A stretch of 64,000 nucleotides of DNA from Paraplanobispora siamensis (GTDB taxonomy: Bacteria; Actinomycetota; Actinomycetes; Streptosporangiales; Streptosporangiaceae). Below the pieces are notes generated by a model, which was given only the letters and a program-made list of their open reading frames with translations, did no database searches and was not told where the DNA came from. Made by a program: the position numbers and the translations under genes. The stretch lies in NCBI RefSeq assembly GCF_016863175.1, contig NZ_BOOJ01000053.1, forward strand, positions 1 to 64,000, in the 5' to 3' direction. Positions 35,559-45,373 of the stretch are shown in pieces. Within the stretch, counting starts at the first letter, position 1; each line of letters opens with the position of its first letter.

Positions 35559-36443
35559 ATGCAGAACGACGATCCCGTCACGGCGGACCCCGCTCCCGAT
35601 GGGCGTCCTCATCCAGACGAGCCCGCCGCCGTGACCTGGGCCACCAGGACACGCGACTGGCGGCCGTACATGACCGTCTGCGCGGCGCTGGTCGCCGCCG
35701 CCGCGGTGGCCGGTGCGTTCACCGTGGAATCCGGCGAGAGCCTCTCCCGCGGATCCTCAGGCGACGCTCCCACCGGGGTCGAGCTCCAGCGGCCCTACGG
35801 CGCGCACGCGCTCGCGCTCACCCTGGAACCCCCGCGGGTGCGGGCCGGGTCCGGCCGCCGGGCCGGCGGGGACTCTCCGGCACGCCGCCGCGCCGACAAG
35901 GCCCTCGTGCGGCAGGGGCGCGACGCGGCCGGCCGCGACCGTCCCGACGTGCCCCAGAGCGGCCTGTGGCGGGGACCCACGGCCCCGGCGCCCGTTCCCC
36001 GCGCGCAGGAGGGCCGGGACCGGTCCCGGGATCTCCAGGCGCGCCGGCAGGCCCGGGCCAAGCGGGCGGCCGCCAAGCGGGCGGCGCGGGCGAAGGCCGC
36101 CGTCACGCCCCGCGCACGGCCCTCCACCGGCATAGGCACCGGTGCGGTCGGACCGCACCCGCCCTCCGTCCCCGTGGTCCCGCCGGCCGGGACGGAGGTC
36201 TGCGGCGCCATCCCCATGACCGGATGGACCTATCCCTACTGTGACGTGATCCCCGGCGCCGGCGCGTACGGCCGCCTGCTGGAGGGCATCTTCAAGTTCG
36301 CCACGCCCTCGGCGCCTCCGCCGGCGGCCCCGCCCGAGGCCTCGTCTGAGGCCCCGGCGGAGGAGACGGCGAAGACGACGGAGAAACCGGAGAAGCCGGC
36401 GAAGAAGTCACCGGAGCGGAGGGCGGGCAAGAAGAAGGACTGA
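35559..36443 (+). CDS. hypothetical membrane-anchored basic/Pro-rich protein
   Basis: A 294-residue protein of unknown family. There is a short cytoplasmic part with one hydrophobic helix at about 38-56 (MTVCAALVAAAAVAGAFTV). A long Arg/Ala-rich region follows, with a helical stretch at about 150-185 (DLQARRQARAKRAAAKRAAR). Then come a Pro-rich segment and a small Cys-containing motif TEVCGAIPMTGWTYPYCDVIPG at about 211-232, probably one disulfide. The C-terminal tail is Pro/Glu/Lys-rich, ending in a run of Lys. Most of the chain is likely outside the cell and disordered. Start ATG 35559 has GAGGAGG upstream. Function not assigned. Confidence 0.65.
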   Translation: MQNDDPVTADPAPDGRPHPDEPAAVTWATRTRDWRPYMTVCAALVAAAAVAGAFTVESGESLSRGSSGDAPTGVELQRPYGAHALALTLEPPRVRAGSGRRAGGDSPARRRADKALVRQGRDAAGRDRPDVPQSGLWRGPTAPAPVPRAQEGRDRSRDLQARRQARAKRAAAKRAARAKAAVTPRARPSTGIGTGAVGPHPPSVPVVPPAGTEVCGAIPMTGWTYPYCDVIPGAGAYGRLLEGIFKFATPSAPPPAAPPEASSEAPAEETAKTTEKPEKPAKKSPERRAGKKKD

Positions 36444-36461
36444 GGTCCGCCCGATTCCGGA

Positions 36462-37358
36462 TCACAGGACGGGGACGGCCGGATAGGTCACCTCCGCCAG
36501 GAGCCTCTGCCCGGCGGTGCTGGGGTGGAAGTAGTCCCAGCGGCTCAGGTGCGACAGCGTGAACGGATAGCCGAAGACGGCGCCGCCGTCGTGGCGGCAG
36601 GTGGCCTGCTCCTCGCAGACCCGGGCCATCACCGCGTTGAACTCGGCCACCCTCTGGTGCACGCGCTCGCGCCGGTCGACGTCGGCCTGGTCGGTGGAGC
36701 GCGGCCTGGCCAGCATCGACTGGCAGATCCCGAGGGCCGCCCAGGCCGTGCGGGCGGAGGAGCTGTTCCTGCCGACCTCCCACAGCCGCCTGATGTCGGG
36801 GATGCTGGAGACGAAGATCGACGCGGTGGGCAGGCCGGTGGTGAGCGTCCGCATCGCCGTACGGAACGCGGCCTCGAAGGCGGCCACCGTGGTCATGGAC
36901 GCCTCCGAGGAGGTGCAGGCGTCGTTGGCGCCCATCAGGATCGTGACGTAGCCGGCTCCCTGGGAGACGGCCAGCTCGGCCTGGCCGGGCAGGTCGGCGA
37001 CCTTGGCGCCGGATCTGGCGTCGTTGTGGGCGACCAGGGAGGGCTCGGCGGCCCGCAGGCGCAGATAGTGGCTGTTGACGGTCTGGTTGGACCCGGTCGA
37101 CCACGATCTGGACGGGCAGTCGACGTAGAAGCCGCAGGCGTTGAACCCCCGGGTGATGGAGTCCCCCAGCGAGGCCATCGCCCCGATGGACGTCGCGGTC
37201 CCGGCGGAGACGGGCACCGTGGGGACGGACGCCGTGGAGACGGTCATGGCGGAGCCGGGCACGGTCGCCGCCGATGCGGGCGCGGCCGGAACCGAGACGA
37301 GAACGGCACCCGTGATGAGCGCCGCGAGGAGGGTGAGGGGACGGCGCGGGACATTCAT
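36462..37358 (-). CDS. secreted SGNH/GDSL hydrolase
   Basis: A 298-residue exported esterase/lipase-like protein with a signal peptide of about 30 residues (PLTLLAALITGAVLVSVPAAPASA). Block I is ASLGDSITRGF (catalytic Ser about 66), block II Gly is in DARSGAKVADL, block III is ILMGANDAC, and block V is WDYFHPSTAG with the Asp and His. Several Cys (CGFYVDCPS, ICQS, VCEEQATC) suggest disulfides. Substrate unknown; extracellular esterases of this type are common in actinobacteria. Start Met 37358 precedes the signal peptide. Confidence 0.9.
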   Translation of the reverse strand: MNVPRRPLTLLAALITGAVLVSVPAAPASAATVPGSAMTVSTASVPTVPVSAGTATSIGAMASLGDSITRGFNACGFYVDCPSRSWSTGSNQTVNSHYLRLRAAEPSLVAHNDARSGAKVADLPGQAELAVSQGAGYVTILMGANDACTSSEASMTTVAAFEAAFRTAMRTLTTGLPTASIFVSSIPDIRRLWEVGRNSSSARTAWAALGICQSMLARPRSTDQADVDRRERVHQRVAEFNAVMARVCEEQATCRHDGGAVFGYPFTLSHLSRWDYFHPSTAGQRLLAEVTYPAVPVL

Positions 37359-37477
37359 GAGGCCTCCTGGGGTCGTCCCCCGATCGGCTCGATGCTCAGA
37401 ATGTCAGCCCGCGTGGCAAGATTTACAAGTCGGCCTCACATATTAATGACTCGCCAGTAAGAATCACTCCGCCGGAC

Positions 37478-37870
37478 TCACGGACCGTTCAGGCGCATGC
37501 TCAGGCACACCCGCGAGCCCTCGTCGTCCTGGTGGATGTCGACCTGGTCGCACAGCTCCCCCATCAGCCACAGCCCGAACCCCCTGGAGGCGCCCGTGGC
37601 CGGGCGGGAGCGGAGCGCGTCCTGGGGACTCAGCTTGCCGACGCTGTCGGCCACCTCGACGGTGAGATAGGAACCGTCCCTCCGCATCGACAGGGTCCCG
37701 TGTCCCCCGCCGTGCTCGAGCACGTTGATCGCGGCCTCGTTGGCGGCGATGAGCAGGTTGTCCAGACGCTCACCGCTGAGTCCCGCCATGGCCGCGTGGG
37801 AGTAGACGTGCCCTCGCAGAGCTCCGAGGTCAGTGGTGATCGGCCAGTGCCGATCGTTGATGCCGGTCAT
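37478..37870 (-). CDS. RsbW-like anti-sigma/serine kinase ATPase domain protein
   Basis: A 130-residue HATPase_c_2 protein of the RsbW/SpoIIAB type. The N box is ANEAAINVLEHGGG (about 44-57), the D-box is VEVADSVGKL, and the G box is GFGLWLMGELCDQVDI. Such proteins bind a sigma factor or phosphorylate a STAS antagonist. It lies downstream of the STAS gene in the same direction, and the two probably form a partner-switching pair. No sigma-B-type gene is adjacent. Start preceded by GGGGGG. Confidence 0.85.
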   Translation of the reverse strand: MTGINDRHWPITTDLGALRGHVYSHAAMAGLSGERLDNLLIAANEAAINVLEHGGGHGTLSMRRDGSYLTVEVADSVGKLSPQDALRSRPATGASRGFGLWLMGELCDQVDIHQDDEGSRVCLSMRLNGP

Positions 37871-37939
37871 GACGAACCCCCCTGCTGGTCTTCTCCTCCG
37901 GCCGGTACCGGGGGGCGCACCGGATCACCTGGCAGAAGC

Positions 37940-37962
37940 GTGCCGTTCCCGATGAACGGCAC
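37940..37962. terminator. hairpin between STAS and RsbW-like genes
   Basis: GTGCCGTT / AACGGCAC, an 8-bp perfect stem with 7-base loop, within the 184-bp gap of the pair. It could terminate STAS mRNA or serve as an operator for the RsbW-like gene. Confidence 0.45.
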
Positions 37963-38054
37963 AACGCGGGCTACTCTGCCCGTTCGGCGCGGAATTATCA
38001 CCATCGGCGCGGATCTTCCGGCGCACCGGCGGGTTCCTCCAAGGGGCGGGCGCC

Positions 38055-38417
38055 TCATCGCGACCGGAGCAGGTCGGCGGCGTCGGCGACGCTGGGCAGC
38101 ACGGCGAAGAAGTGCGACAGGCCCGTCGTACGGAAGATCCTGGTCAGGCGGGGCTGCAGGTCGGTGAGGGCGACGACGCCGCCGCGCTCGTCGGCCAGCT
38201 TGCGCAGCGCCAGGAAGACCCTGATCCCGGTCGAGTCGCAGAAGGTCAGGTGCGCCAGGTCCACGATGAGATCGCGGCTGGTGGGCGGCAACGCCTCGAC
38301 GATGTCCTGCCGCAGCTGTTCGGCGTTGGTGTAGTCCAGCTCACCGGCCAGGCCCAGGACCGCCACCCGCTCCAGGGAGGCGTCCGGGCGGACGACGAGC
38401 TCAACGGCGACGGTCAC
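38055..38417 (-). CDS. STAS-domain anti-sigma-factor antagonist
   Basis: A 120-residue STAS protein (SpoIIAA/RsbV-like). The phosphorylatable Ser62 lies in the conserved HLTFCDSTGIRVFLAL. The GTG at 38417 is supported by GGAGG seven bases upstream. When unphosphorylated it would bind the RsbW-type kinase and free a sigma factor; the kinase candidate is the next gene. The stress signal and the target sigma factor are not in the window. Confidence 0.9.
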   Translation of the reverse strand: MTVAVELVVRPDASLERVAVLGLAGELDYTNAEQLRQDIVEALPPTSRDLIVDLAHLTFCDSTGIRVFLALRKLADERGGVVALTDLQPRLTRIFRTTGLSHFFAVLPSVADAADLLRSR

Positions 38418-38558
38418 CGGACACCTCCGTCTTCGGACACGGTCATCCCGTGCCGCGGCACGACCGACCGGCGGCTGAGGGCCGCCGATGCCACGAAGTC
38501 GTTGCTCGCTGCCTCCAGAGTGTCACGTTCCGCCCCGCAGGGGCACCCGTTACGGTCA

Positions 38559-39200
38559 TCACCCGCCGGACGGGCCGGGGTCGGCGGCGACCCGTACGGC
38601 CAGCCCGCCCAGCACCGTGCCCATCAGGTACCGCTGCACGCGTGCCCACAGCGGCCGGCCGCCGAGGAGTGCGGCCACCGACCCGGCGGTCAGCACGATC
38701 ACCGCGTTGACCGAAAGGGCCACGGTGATCTGGGTCAGACCCAGCAGAAGGCTCTGCAGCGCGACGTCTCCCCGGGCCGGATCGACGAACTGGGGCAGCA
38801 GCGACACGTACAGGATCGCGATCTTCGGGTTGAGCAGGTTGGTGACCAGCCCCATGGAGAAGAGCCTGCGCGGCCGGTCGACCGGCAGCCTCCCGGGTTC
38901 CAGGACGGGCGGCGCGCCCGGCCGTACCGCCTGCCAGGCGAGCCAGAGCAGGTAGACCGCGCCGGCGAGCTTGAGCGCGGTGTAGGCGGCCGGCACCGCG
39001 GCGAAGAGCACCGTGATCCCGGCGACCGCGGCCAGGAGGTAGACGGCGAACCCCGCCGCGACGCCGCCCAGGGAGATCAGGCCGGCCCTGCGTCCCTGCG
39101 TCACCGACCTCGACACCAGATAGATCATGTTGGGGCCCGGGGTGAGGACCATCCCGAGGGCCACCGCCGCCATGCCGAGGAACGCGCTGACAGAGATCAT
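38559..39200 (-). CDS. LysE/RhtB-family exporter
   Basis: A 213-residue, six-helix amino-acid exporter. The N-terminal signature LGMVLTPGPNMIYLVSRSVTQGRRAGL is at about 14-40, and the central LVTNLLNPKIAILYVSLLPQFV is a clear LysE hallmark. Likely exports an amino acid or derivative; the substrate is not predictable. The ATG at 39200 is chosen since an upstream ATG adds a non-homologous stretch. Confidence 0.92.
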   Translation of the reverse strand: MISVSAFLGMAAVALGMVLTPGPNMIYLVSRSVTQGRRAGLISLGGVAAGFAVYLLAAVAGITVLFAAVPAAYTALKLAGAVYLLWLAWQAVRPGAPPVLEPGRLPVDRPRRLFSMGLVTNLLNPKIAILYVSLLPQFVDPARGDVALQSLLLGLTQITVALSVNAVIVLTAGSVAALLGGRPLWARVQRYLMGTVLGGLAVRVAADPGPSGG

Positions 39201-39273
39201 GAGGGCATCCTCGCCCTTTTCCCCGGCCCGGAAAACAGCCAATTCCCTTGAATGGCCTTAGAGGACAACGGCC

Positions 39274-39864
39274 TCAGAAGGACGGCCGGTCGATCACCCC
39301 TGCCCGGGGCCGGCCGTCGAGCTGCGCCCGGAGCCGCTCGGCGAGCAGCTTCTTCTCCCGCAGGATGCGCTCATGGACGAGGCCGATGGTGGCCACGTCG
39401 ATCATCTCCCGCGCCGAGCCCAGCGTCTCGGCGGCCGGGGCGCCGGGGTCTTGGCGGAACAGGCTCACCGCCCCGATGACGTCGGCGCGCAGCCGCATCG
39501 GCACGGTGTGCACCGCGGCGAATCCCGCCTCGCGGGCGGCGGGCGCGAAAGCCGGCCACCAGGCCGCGGCGCGCTCCAGGTCCAGGCAGGACACCGGCTG
39601 CCCGCTACGGAAGCAGTCCACGCCCGGCCCCTCCCGGTCACGCAGCTGCCGCCACCCCAGCGCCCGGACCGGCTCGCCGCAGGCGCCCACCGCGGCCGGG
39701 GTCCCACCCCGGCCGGCCAGCAGCAGCCCGCAGGCGGCCACGCCGGGCAGACCCGCGCAGCGCCGCGCCAAGGTGTCCAGGAAGGCGCCGAGATCGAAGC
39801 CTTCCACGAACGTGTCCGCCAGTTCCATGAAGACGCGCCGCGCGCTCTGCTCGCGGATGTTCAC
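39274..39864 (-). CDS. GAF-domain protein with lost ANTAR domain
   Basis: A 196-residue protein whose GAF domain (about 25-150) and linker helix (ATIGLVHERILREKKLLAERLRAQLDGR) match the first two thirds of actinobacterial GAF-ANTAR proteins. In those proteins the helix leads directly into LDSRVVIEQAKG and the RNA-binding ANTAR domain. Here the frame reads LDGRPRAGVIDRPSF and stops. The RNA-binding part is therefore absent, and no ANTAR sequence was recognised in the next 70 bases. Start GTG 39864 has a purine-rich GAGGGGGG eight bases upstream. It is either a pure ligand-sensing remnant or a gene cut by a deletion. Confidence 0.75.
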   Translation of the reverse strand: MNIREQSARRVFMELADTFVEGFDLGAFLDTLARRCAGLPGVAACGLLLAGRGGTPAAVGACGEPVRALGWRQLRDREGPGVDCFRSGQPVSCLDLERAAAWWPAFAPAAREAGFAAVHTVPMRLRADVIGAVSLFRQDPGAPAAETLGSAREMIDVATIGLVHERILREKKLLAERLRAQLDGRPRAGVIDRPSF

Positions 39865-40017
39865 CCCATCCCCCCTCGTCCGGCTTCCTCTCGCGGTGCC
39901 GCCCTTCATCAGATTCGGTTGCACAAGCCGGTAAGCGTTGGATCGTTCTACCGCGATTCCAGTGATATCTTGCTGATTTGGCCGCGCTTTCCATGTCCGT
40001 TCAACACTGGATCAACA

Positions 40018-40748
40018 TTGCGCACCCCCGCTTCCCCCACAGCGGGCGCCCCGGGCACACCGCAGCCCCCGTACCGCCCGCTGATCGTGCTGATCGAAGA
40101 CGAGACCGACCTCGCCGCGATGTCGCGCGCCTGCCTGGAACACGAGGGTTTCCGCGTGGTGCACGCGGCCGACGGGCGCGGCGGGCTGGCCGAGGCCGGC
40201 CGGGGCGACGCCGATCTGGTCGTGCTGGACCTGGGGTTGCCGGACGGCAACGGGCTGGAGGTACTGCGGTCCCTGCGCCGGACCAGCCGCATCCCGGTGA
40301 TCATCGTGACGGGGCGCGGTGAGGAGACCGACCGGGTGATCGGGCTGGAGCTGGGCGCCGACGACTACGTGGTCAAACCGTTCTTCCAGCGGGAGCTGGC
40401 CTCCAGGATCCGGGCGGTGCTGCGGAGGGTGCAGCCGGCCGAGTCCGTCCCGGTGATCAGGATCGGCGAGCTGTCCGTCGACACCGGCGCCCGCCAGGCC
40501 CACGCCGGCGACGTGTCGCTCGACCTCGCCCCCCGGGAGTACGCGCTGCTGGAGTTCCTGGCCTCCGCCCCCGGCCGCACCTTCTCCCCCGAGCAGCTGC
40601 TGAACCAGGTGTGGCAGGCGATGCCCGGCTGGCAGGACCCCTCGACCGTGGCCGAGCACGTCTACCGGCTGCGCCGCAAGCTCTCCGCGCACGGGGTCAC
40701 CACGCCGCGGATCACCACCGTGCGCGGCTACGGCTACCGGCTGGACGG

Positions 40749-40752
<4 letters not shown>
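40018..40752 (+). CDS. OmpR-type response regulator
   Basis: About 244 residues. The receiver has IEDETD, phospho-acceptor in LVVLDLGLPDGNG (about 71) and KPF at about 120. The winged-helix output has DLAPREYALLEFLASAPGRTFSPEQLL and TVAEHVYRLRRKL. No ATG/GTG lies in frame close upstream; a TTG at 40018 is the best start, so the exact N-terminus is uncertain. It overlaps the hybrid kinase gene by ATGA, which supports a cognate pair. Confidence 0.88.
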
Positions 40753-42458
<1,706 letters not shown>

Positions 42459-42504
42459 GGCGGGTCTCGCGGCCCCTCTCGCCTGCCGCGCCCGCCCGGA
42501 GCGT

Positions 42505-43599
42505 TCAGACGAACCGCAGTTCCCGCTTCTGCGCCGAGGCGGCGGCGAAGTCCAGCATCCGCATGCCCTCCGCCTCCAGCTCGGCCCGCTGCGCGGCCGT
42601 CACCGGCGCGAACAGCTCCACCTCCAGCACCGCCTCGCGCCGTTGCGCGCTCACCCGCCACAGGCCCCGGACGAACCCGTCCACCAGCACCGTCGCCTTG
42701 ATGATCCCGTTGACCGTGAAGACCCGCCCGCGATACTCGTCATCCATGATCCGGGTGCGGGTGCGCTCGGCGAAGGACAGCAGCATGTTGTCGAACTCCG
42801 CCAGATAGCGCACCGGGGCCGGGACGTCGGGGTCCGGCAGCGCCGCGTCCGGCAGGTCGAGCACCTGCGCGCCGTCCTCGGTGACGGACGCGCGCAGGTC
42901 CATCTCCCGCACCACCTCCCCCAGCCTGGTCAGGCCCGCCCACTGCTGGATGTCCATCACCGTGGCCGGGCCGTAGGCCGCCAGGTAGCGCCGGACCATC
43001 TCCTGCGGGCGGGCCGAGGCGTCCAGCGGCCGGCCAAGCCACGCCTCCAGGCTCGTGTGCGCCGGCTGGCCGCCCACCCCCCAGATGCCCCGCGGCGGCA
43101 CCTGGACCAGCGGGACCGTCTGCCTGACGCCCCTGACCAGGTCGGCGGGGTCGCGGTCGGGCCACCGCTCGGCCAACAGCTTGCCCAGCTCCCTGAAGGT
43201 GAGCGGGCACTCCTCCACCAGGGCCCGCCCGGCGGCGGCGACCTCGGCCAGGTCCAGCCCCGCCAGCCCCCTGCCGAACGACCCCCGCAGGGACCGGTCC
43301 ATCATCGGCTGCAGCAGCGCGCGGAGCGCCAGGCCGTCCTCGGCGGTGACCAGGTGGATGGTGGAGCGCATCAGCGACAGCCGTACCGCCCGGCGGTCCT
43401 GCAGCAGCCCGGACAGGTCCTCGTGGGCGAACCCGTCCAGGCGGCTCCACAGTCCGAGATAGGGCGGATTCGGCGCCTGGGCCTGCATGCCGTACAGGCG
43501 CCGGACCGCCTCCAGGGCGGGTACGGCGCCGCGGGTGAGCAGCAGCTGGCGGTCGAGGGTGGCCCTGTTGAGGGCGCGGCGGCTCAGAACCTCGGGCAT
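42505..43599 (-). CDS. AlkZ-like (HTH_42) DNA glycosylase family protein
   Basis: A 364-residue member of the winged-helix DNA-binding family PF06224 (HTH_42/AlkZ-like). The motif QAQ (39-41, in LYGMQAQAPNPPYLGLWSRL) corresponds to the Gln-x-Gln catalytic pair of AlkZ, the glycosylase that removes bulky or crosslinked adducts in azinomycin producers; the E. coli YcaQ branch has Gln-x-Asp. Further family features are LMRSTIHLVTAEDGLALR, YLAAYGPATVMDIQQWAGL and YLAEFDNMLLSF. A role in repair of crosslinks or alkylated bases is plausible but not proven; most members are uncharacterised. A 38-bp tandem repeat lies immediately upstream. Confidence 0.85.
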   Translation of the reverse strand: MPEVLSRRALNRATLDRQLLLTRGAVPALEAVRRLYGMQAQAPNPPYLGLWSRLDGFAHEDLSGLLQDRRAVRLSLMRSTIHLVTAEDGLALRALLQPMMDRSLRGSFGRGLAGLDLAEVAAAGRALVEECPLTFRELGKLLAERWPDRDPADLVRGVRQTVPLVQVPPRGIWGVGGQPAHTSLEAWLGRPLDASARPQEMVRRYLAAYGPATVMDIQQWAGLTRLGEVVREMDLRASVTEDGAQVLDLPDAALPDPDVPAPVRYLAEFDNMLLSFAERTRTRIMDDEYRGRVFTVNGIIKATVLVDGFVRGLWRVSAQRREAVLEVELFAPVTAAQRAELEAEGMRMLDFAAASAQKRELRFV

Positions 43600-43610
43600 G
43601 GGTCTCTCAC

Positions 43611-43724
43611 GTGATCGGGCGGCCGCACGGGACGGTCGTGCGCGTCATGCGGTCCGGAGACTGTACGGGACGGTCGTGCGCGTCGGGTGATCGGGCGGCC
43701 GCACGGAACGGTCGTGTGCGGGCT
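43611..43724. repeat. 38-bp tandem repeat, three units
   Basis: Three units start at 43611, 43649 and 43687. The core ACGGGACGGTCGTGCGCGTC is identical in units 1 and 2 (43627, 43665) and altered in unit 3 (43703). The head GTGATCGGGCGGCCGCACGG is identical in units 1 and 3. It fills the gap between the AlkZ-like gene start and the MOSC gene end, so it lies in the AlkZ-like gene's promoter region. Confidence 0.85.
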
Positions 43725-43733
43725 CGCGGCGGC

Positions 43734-44279
43734 TCAGACCCGGTCCAGCGGCCGGTGAGGCGGGGGCGGGAGCTCCACCCGGATCGCGTCGCCCGGGCGC
43801 ACCAGCCCGCCGGTCACCACCACGCCCATGATCCCGGCCTTGCGCACCAGCCGGCCGGAGTCGTCGCGCCCCACCACCTGCTTGAGCAGGCCCGGCTGGA
43901 ACCCGTCGATCTGGGCGCACGGGTTGCGCAGGCCCGTCACCTCGACCACCGCCTCCTCGCCCAGCCGCAGCAGCGTGCCGGTCGGAAGGGCCAGCACGTC
44001 GAGCCCCCGCGTCGTCACATTCTCGCCCAGCTCTCCGGCCTTCACCTCGAACCCGGCGGCCTGCAGCTCCTCGTGGAGCTCGGAGTGGATCAGGTGGACC
44101 TGGCGCAGGTTGGGCTGGGTCGGATCCTGCGCCACCCGCGAGCGGTGCCTCACCGTCGTGCCGGAGTGCGCGTCCCCCTCCACTCCCAGGCCCGCCACCA
44201 GCCGGATGCCCGCCTCGCCGTACTTGCTGAAGGTGTGCGAACCGCTGCGGCTGACCGCCGCCACCATCGCCTCCGCCAT
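43734..44279 (-). CDS. MOSC-domain protein
   Basis: A 181-residue MOSC protein (molybdenum cofactor sulfurase C-terminal fold, YiiM-like). Conserved parts are GLGVEGDAHSG (30-40), RQVHLIHSELHEELQAAGF, GELGENVTTRGLD and the catalytic-type Cys in VTGLRNPCAQIDGF (about 121). MOSC proteins bind Moco and may handle hydroxylated bases or sulfur transfer. It lies downstream of no other molybdenum gene, although narG in the same window uses Mo. Confidence 0.92.
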   Translation of the reverse strand: MAEAMVAAVSRSGSHTFSKYGEAGIRLVAGLGVEGDAHSGTTVRHRSRVAQDPTQPNLRQVHLIHSELHEELQAAGFEVKAGELGENVTTRGLDVLALPTGTLLRLGEEAVVEVTGLRNPCAQIDGFQPGLLKQVVGRDDSGRLVRKAGIMGVVVTGGLVRPGDAIRVELPPPPHRPLDRV

Positions 44280-44388
44280 GGACGACCGCTTTCTCTCGGT
44301 GCCGGGATGATGATCCTATCCGGGCGGTTTCGGATCCTGTCCAGCGCCTTTACGTTGTAGATCCGCAGTAGGCGGTAAGATCGGCGAG

Positions 44389-45363
44389 GTGAGCCTGCCC
44401 GCCGTTCCCCACGCGCCCGGCCCCGCCGTCGAGCCCGCACGCGACCCCTACCGGGTCTATCTCGACTCCCTCACCAGCGCCGAGTCCCGGCGCACCATGA
44501 GGGGCTGCCTGGACCGCCTGGCCGCGCTCATCACCGGGGACGACGACGCCGGTGGCGCGGGCCAGCCCTGGCACCTGCTGCGCTATGAGCACACCGTGCG
44601 CATGCGCGCCCTGATGACCGAGCGCGGCTGGTCGCCCGCCTACGTCAACAAGCACCTGGTCGCGCTGCGCCGGGTGCTGCGCGAGGCCTGGCGGCTGGGC
44701 CAGATGACCGCCGAGGACTACCAGCGCGCCGCCGACCTGCCCACCGTCGAGCACACGCGCCTGCCCACCGGCCAGCACGTCCCGCCGGAGGTCGTGGGGG
44801 CGGCCCTGGCCGCCTGCGACGGCGACGACTCCCCCGCCGGGGCCCGCGACGCCGCGCTGCTGGCCGTGCTCTACTCCACCGGCTGCCGCCGCGCCGAGAT
44901 CGCCGGGCTGACGCTGGCCGACTACGACCCCGGGGCGCGCTCGCTGCGGGTGCGCGGCAAGCGCGACAAGGAGCGGATGGTCTATCTGACCACCCAGGCC
45001 GTGGGCCGGCTGGAGCGGTGGCTGGCGGTGCGCGGCCGCGCGGCCGGAGCGCTGTTCTGCCCCATCGGCAGGCACGGCTCCCTGCGCGTGCGCGACGGCC
45101 GCCCGGCGACCATGACGGGCCAGGCCGTCGCCGACATCCTGGCCCGGCGGATGGCCCAGGCCGGGGCCATGCCGCGCACCCCCCACGACTTCCGGCGCAC
45201 CTTCATCGGCGAGCTGCTCGACGCGGGCGTGGACCTGGCCACCGCCCAGGCACTGGTGGGCCACTCCTCCCCGGCGACCACGGCCCGCTACGACCGCCGT
45301 CCCGAACGGCGCCGCCGGGAGGCGGTCGACAGGATCACCCTGCCGGCCTCCCGGCCGCTGTGA
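44389..45363 (+). CDS. tyrosine recombinase/integrase
   Basis: A 324-residue XerC/phage-integrase-type enzyme. A SAM-like N-terminal domain (20-115) is followed by the catalytic domain with Arg167 (STGCRRAEI), Lys191 (RGKRDKERMV), His266 and Arg269 (TPHDFRRTF), His292 (VGHSSPATTARY) and nucleophile Tyr301. All catalytic residues are present, so it should be active. The GTG start is preceded by a weak GCGAG. No excisionase, phage or conjugation genes and no tRNA attachment site adjoin it, so it is either a domesticated recombinase or the last piece of an old element. Confidence 0.92.
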   Translation: MSLPAVPHAPGPAVEPARDPYRVYLDSLTSAESRRTMRGCLDRLAALITGDDDAGGAGQPWHLLRYEHTVRMRALMTERGWSPAYVNKHLVALRRVLREAWRLGQMTAEDYQRAADLPTVEHTRLPTGQHVPPEVVGAALAACDGDDSPAGARDAALLAVLYSTGCRRAEIAGLTLADYDPGARSLRVRGKRDKERMVYLTTQAVGRLERWLAVRGRAAGALFCPIGRHGSLRVRDGRPATMTGQAVADILARRMAQAGAMPRTPHDFRRTFIGELLDAGVDLATAQALVGHSSPATTARYDRRPERRRREAVDRITLPASRPL

Positions 45364-45373
45364 ACCGCCGAGG

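Noticed and set aside
43611-43724. CRISPR array
   Set aside because: The 38-bp units are contiguous without spacers and no cas genes are present.
44389-45363. Prophage or integrative element around the recombinase
   Set aside because: Neighbours are MOSC and ABC transporter genes; no phage, replication or transfer genes and no tRNA gene were seen.
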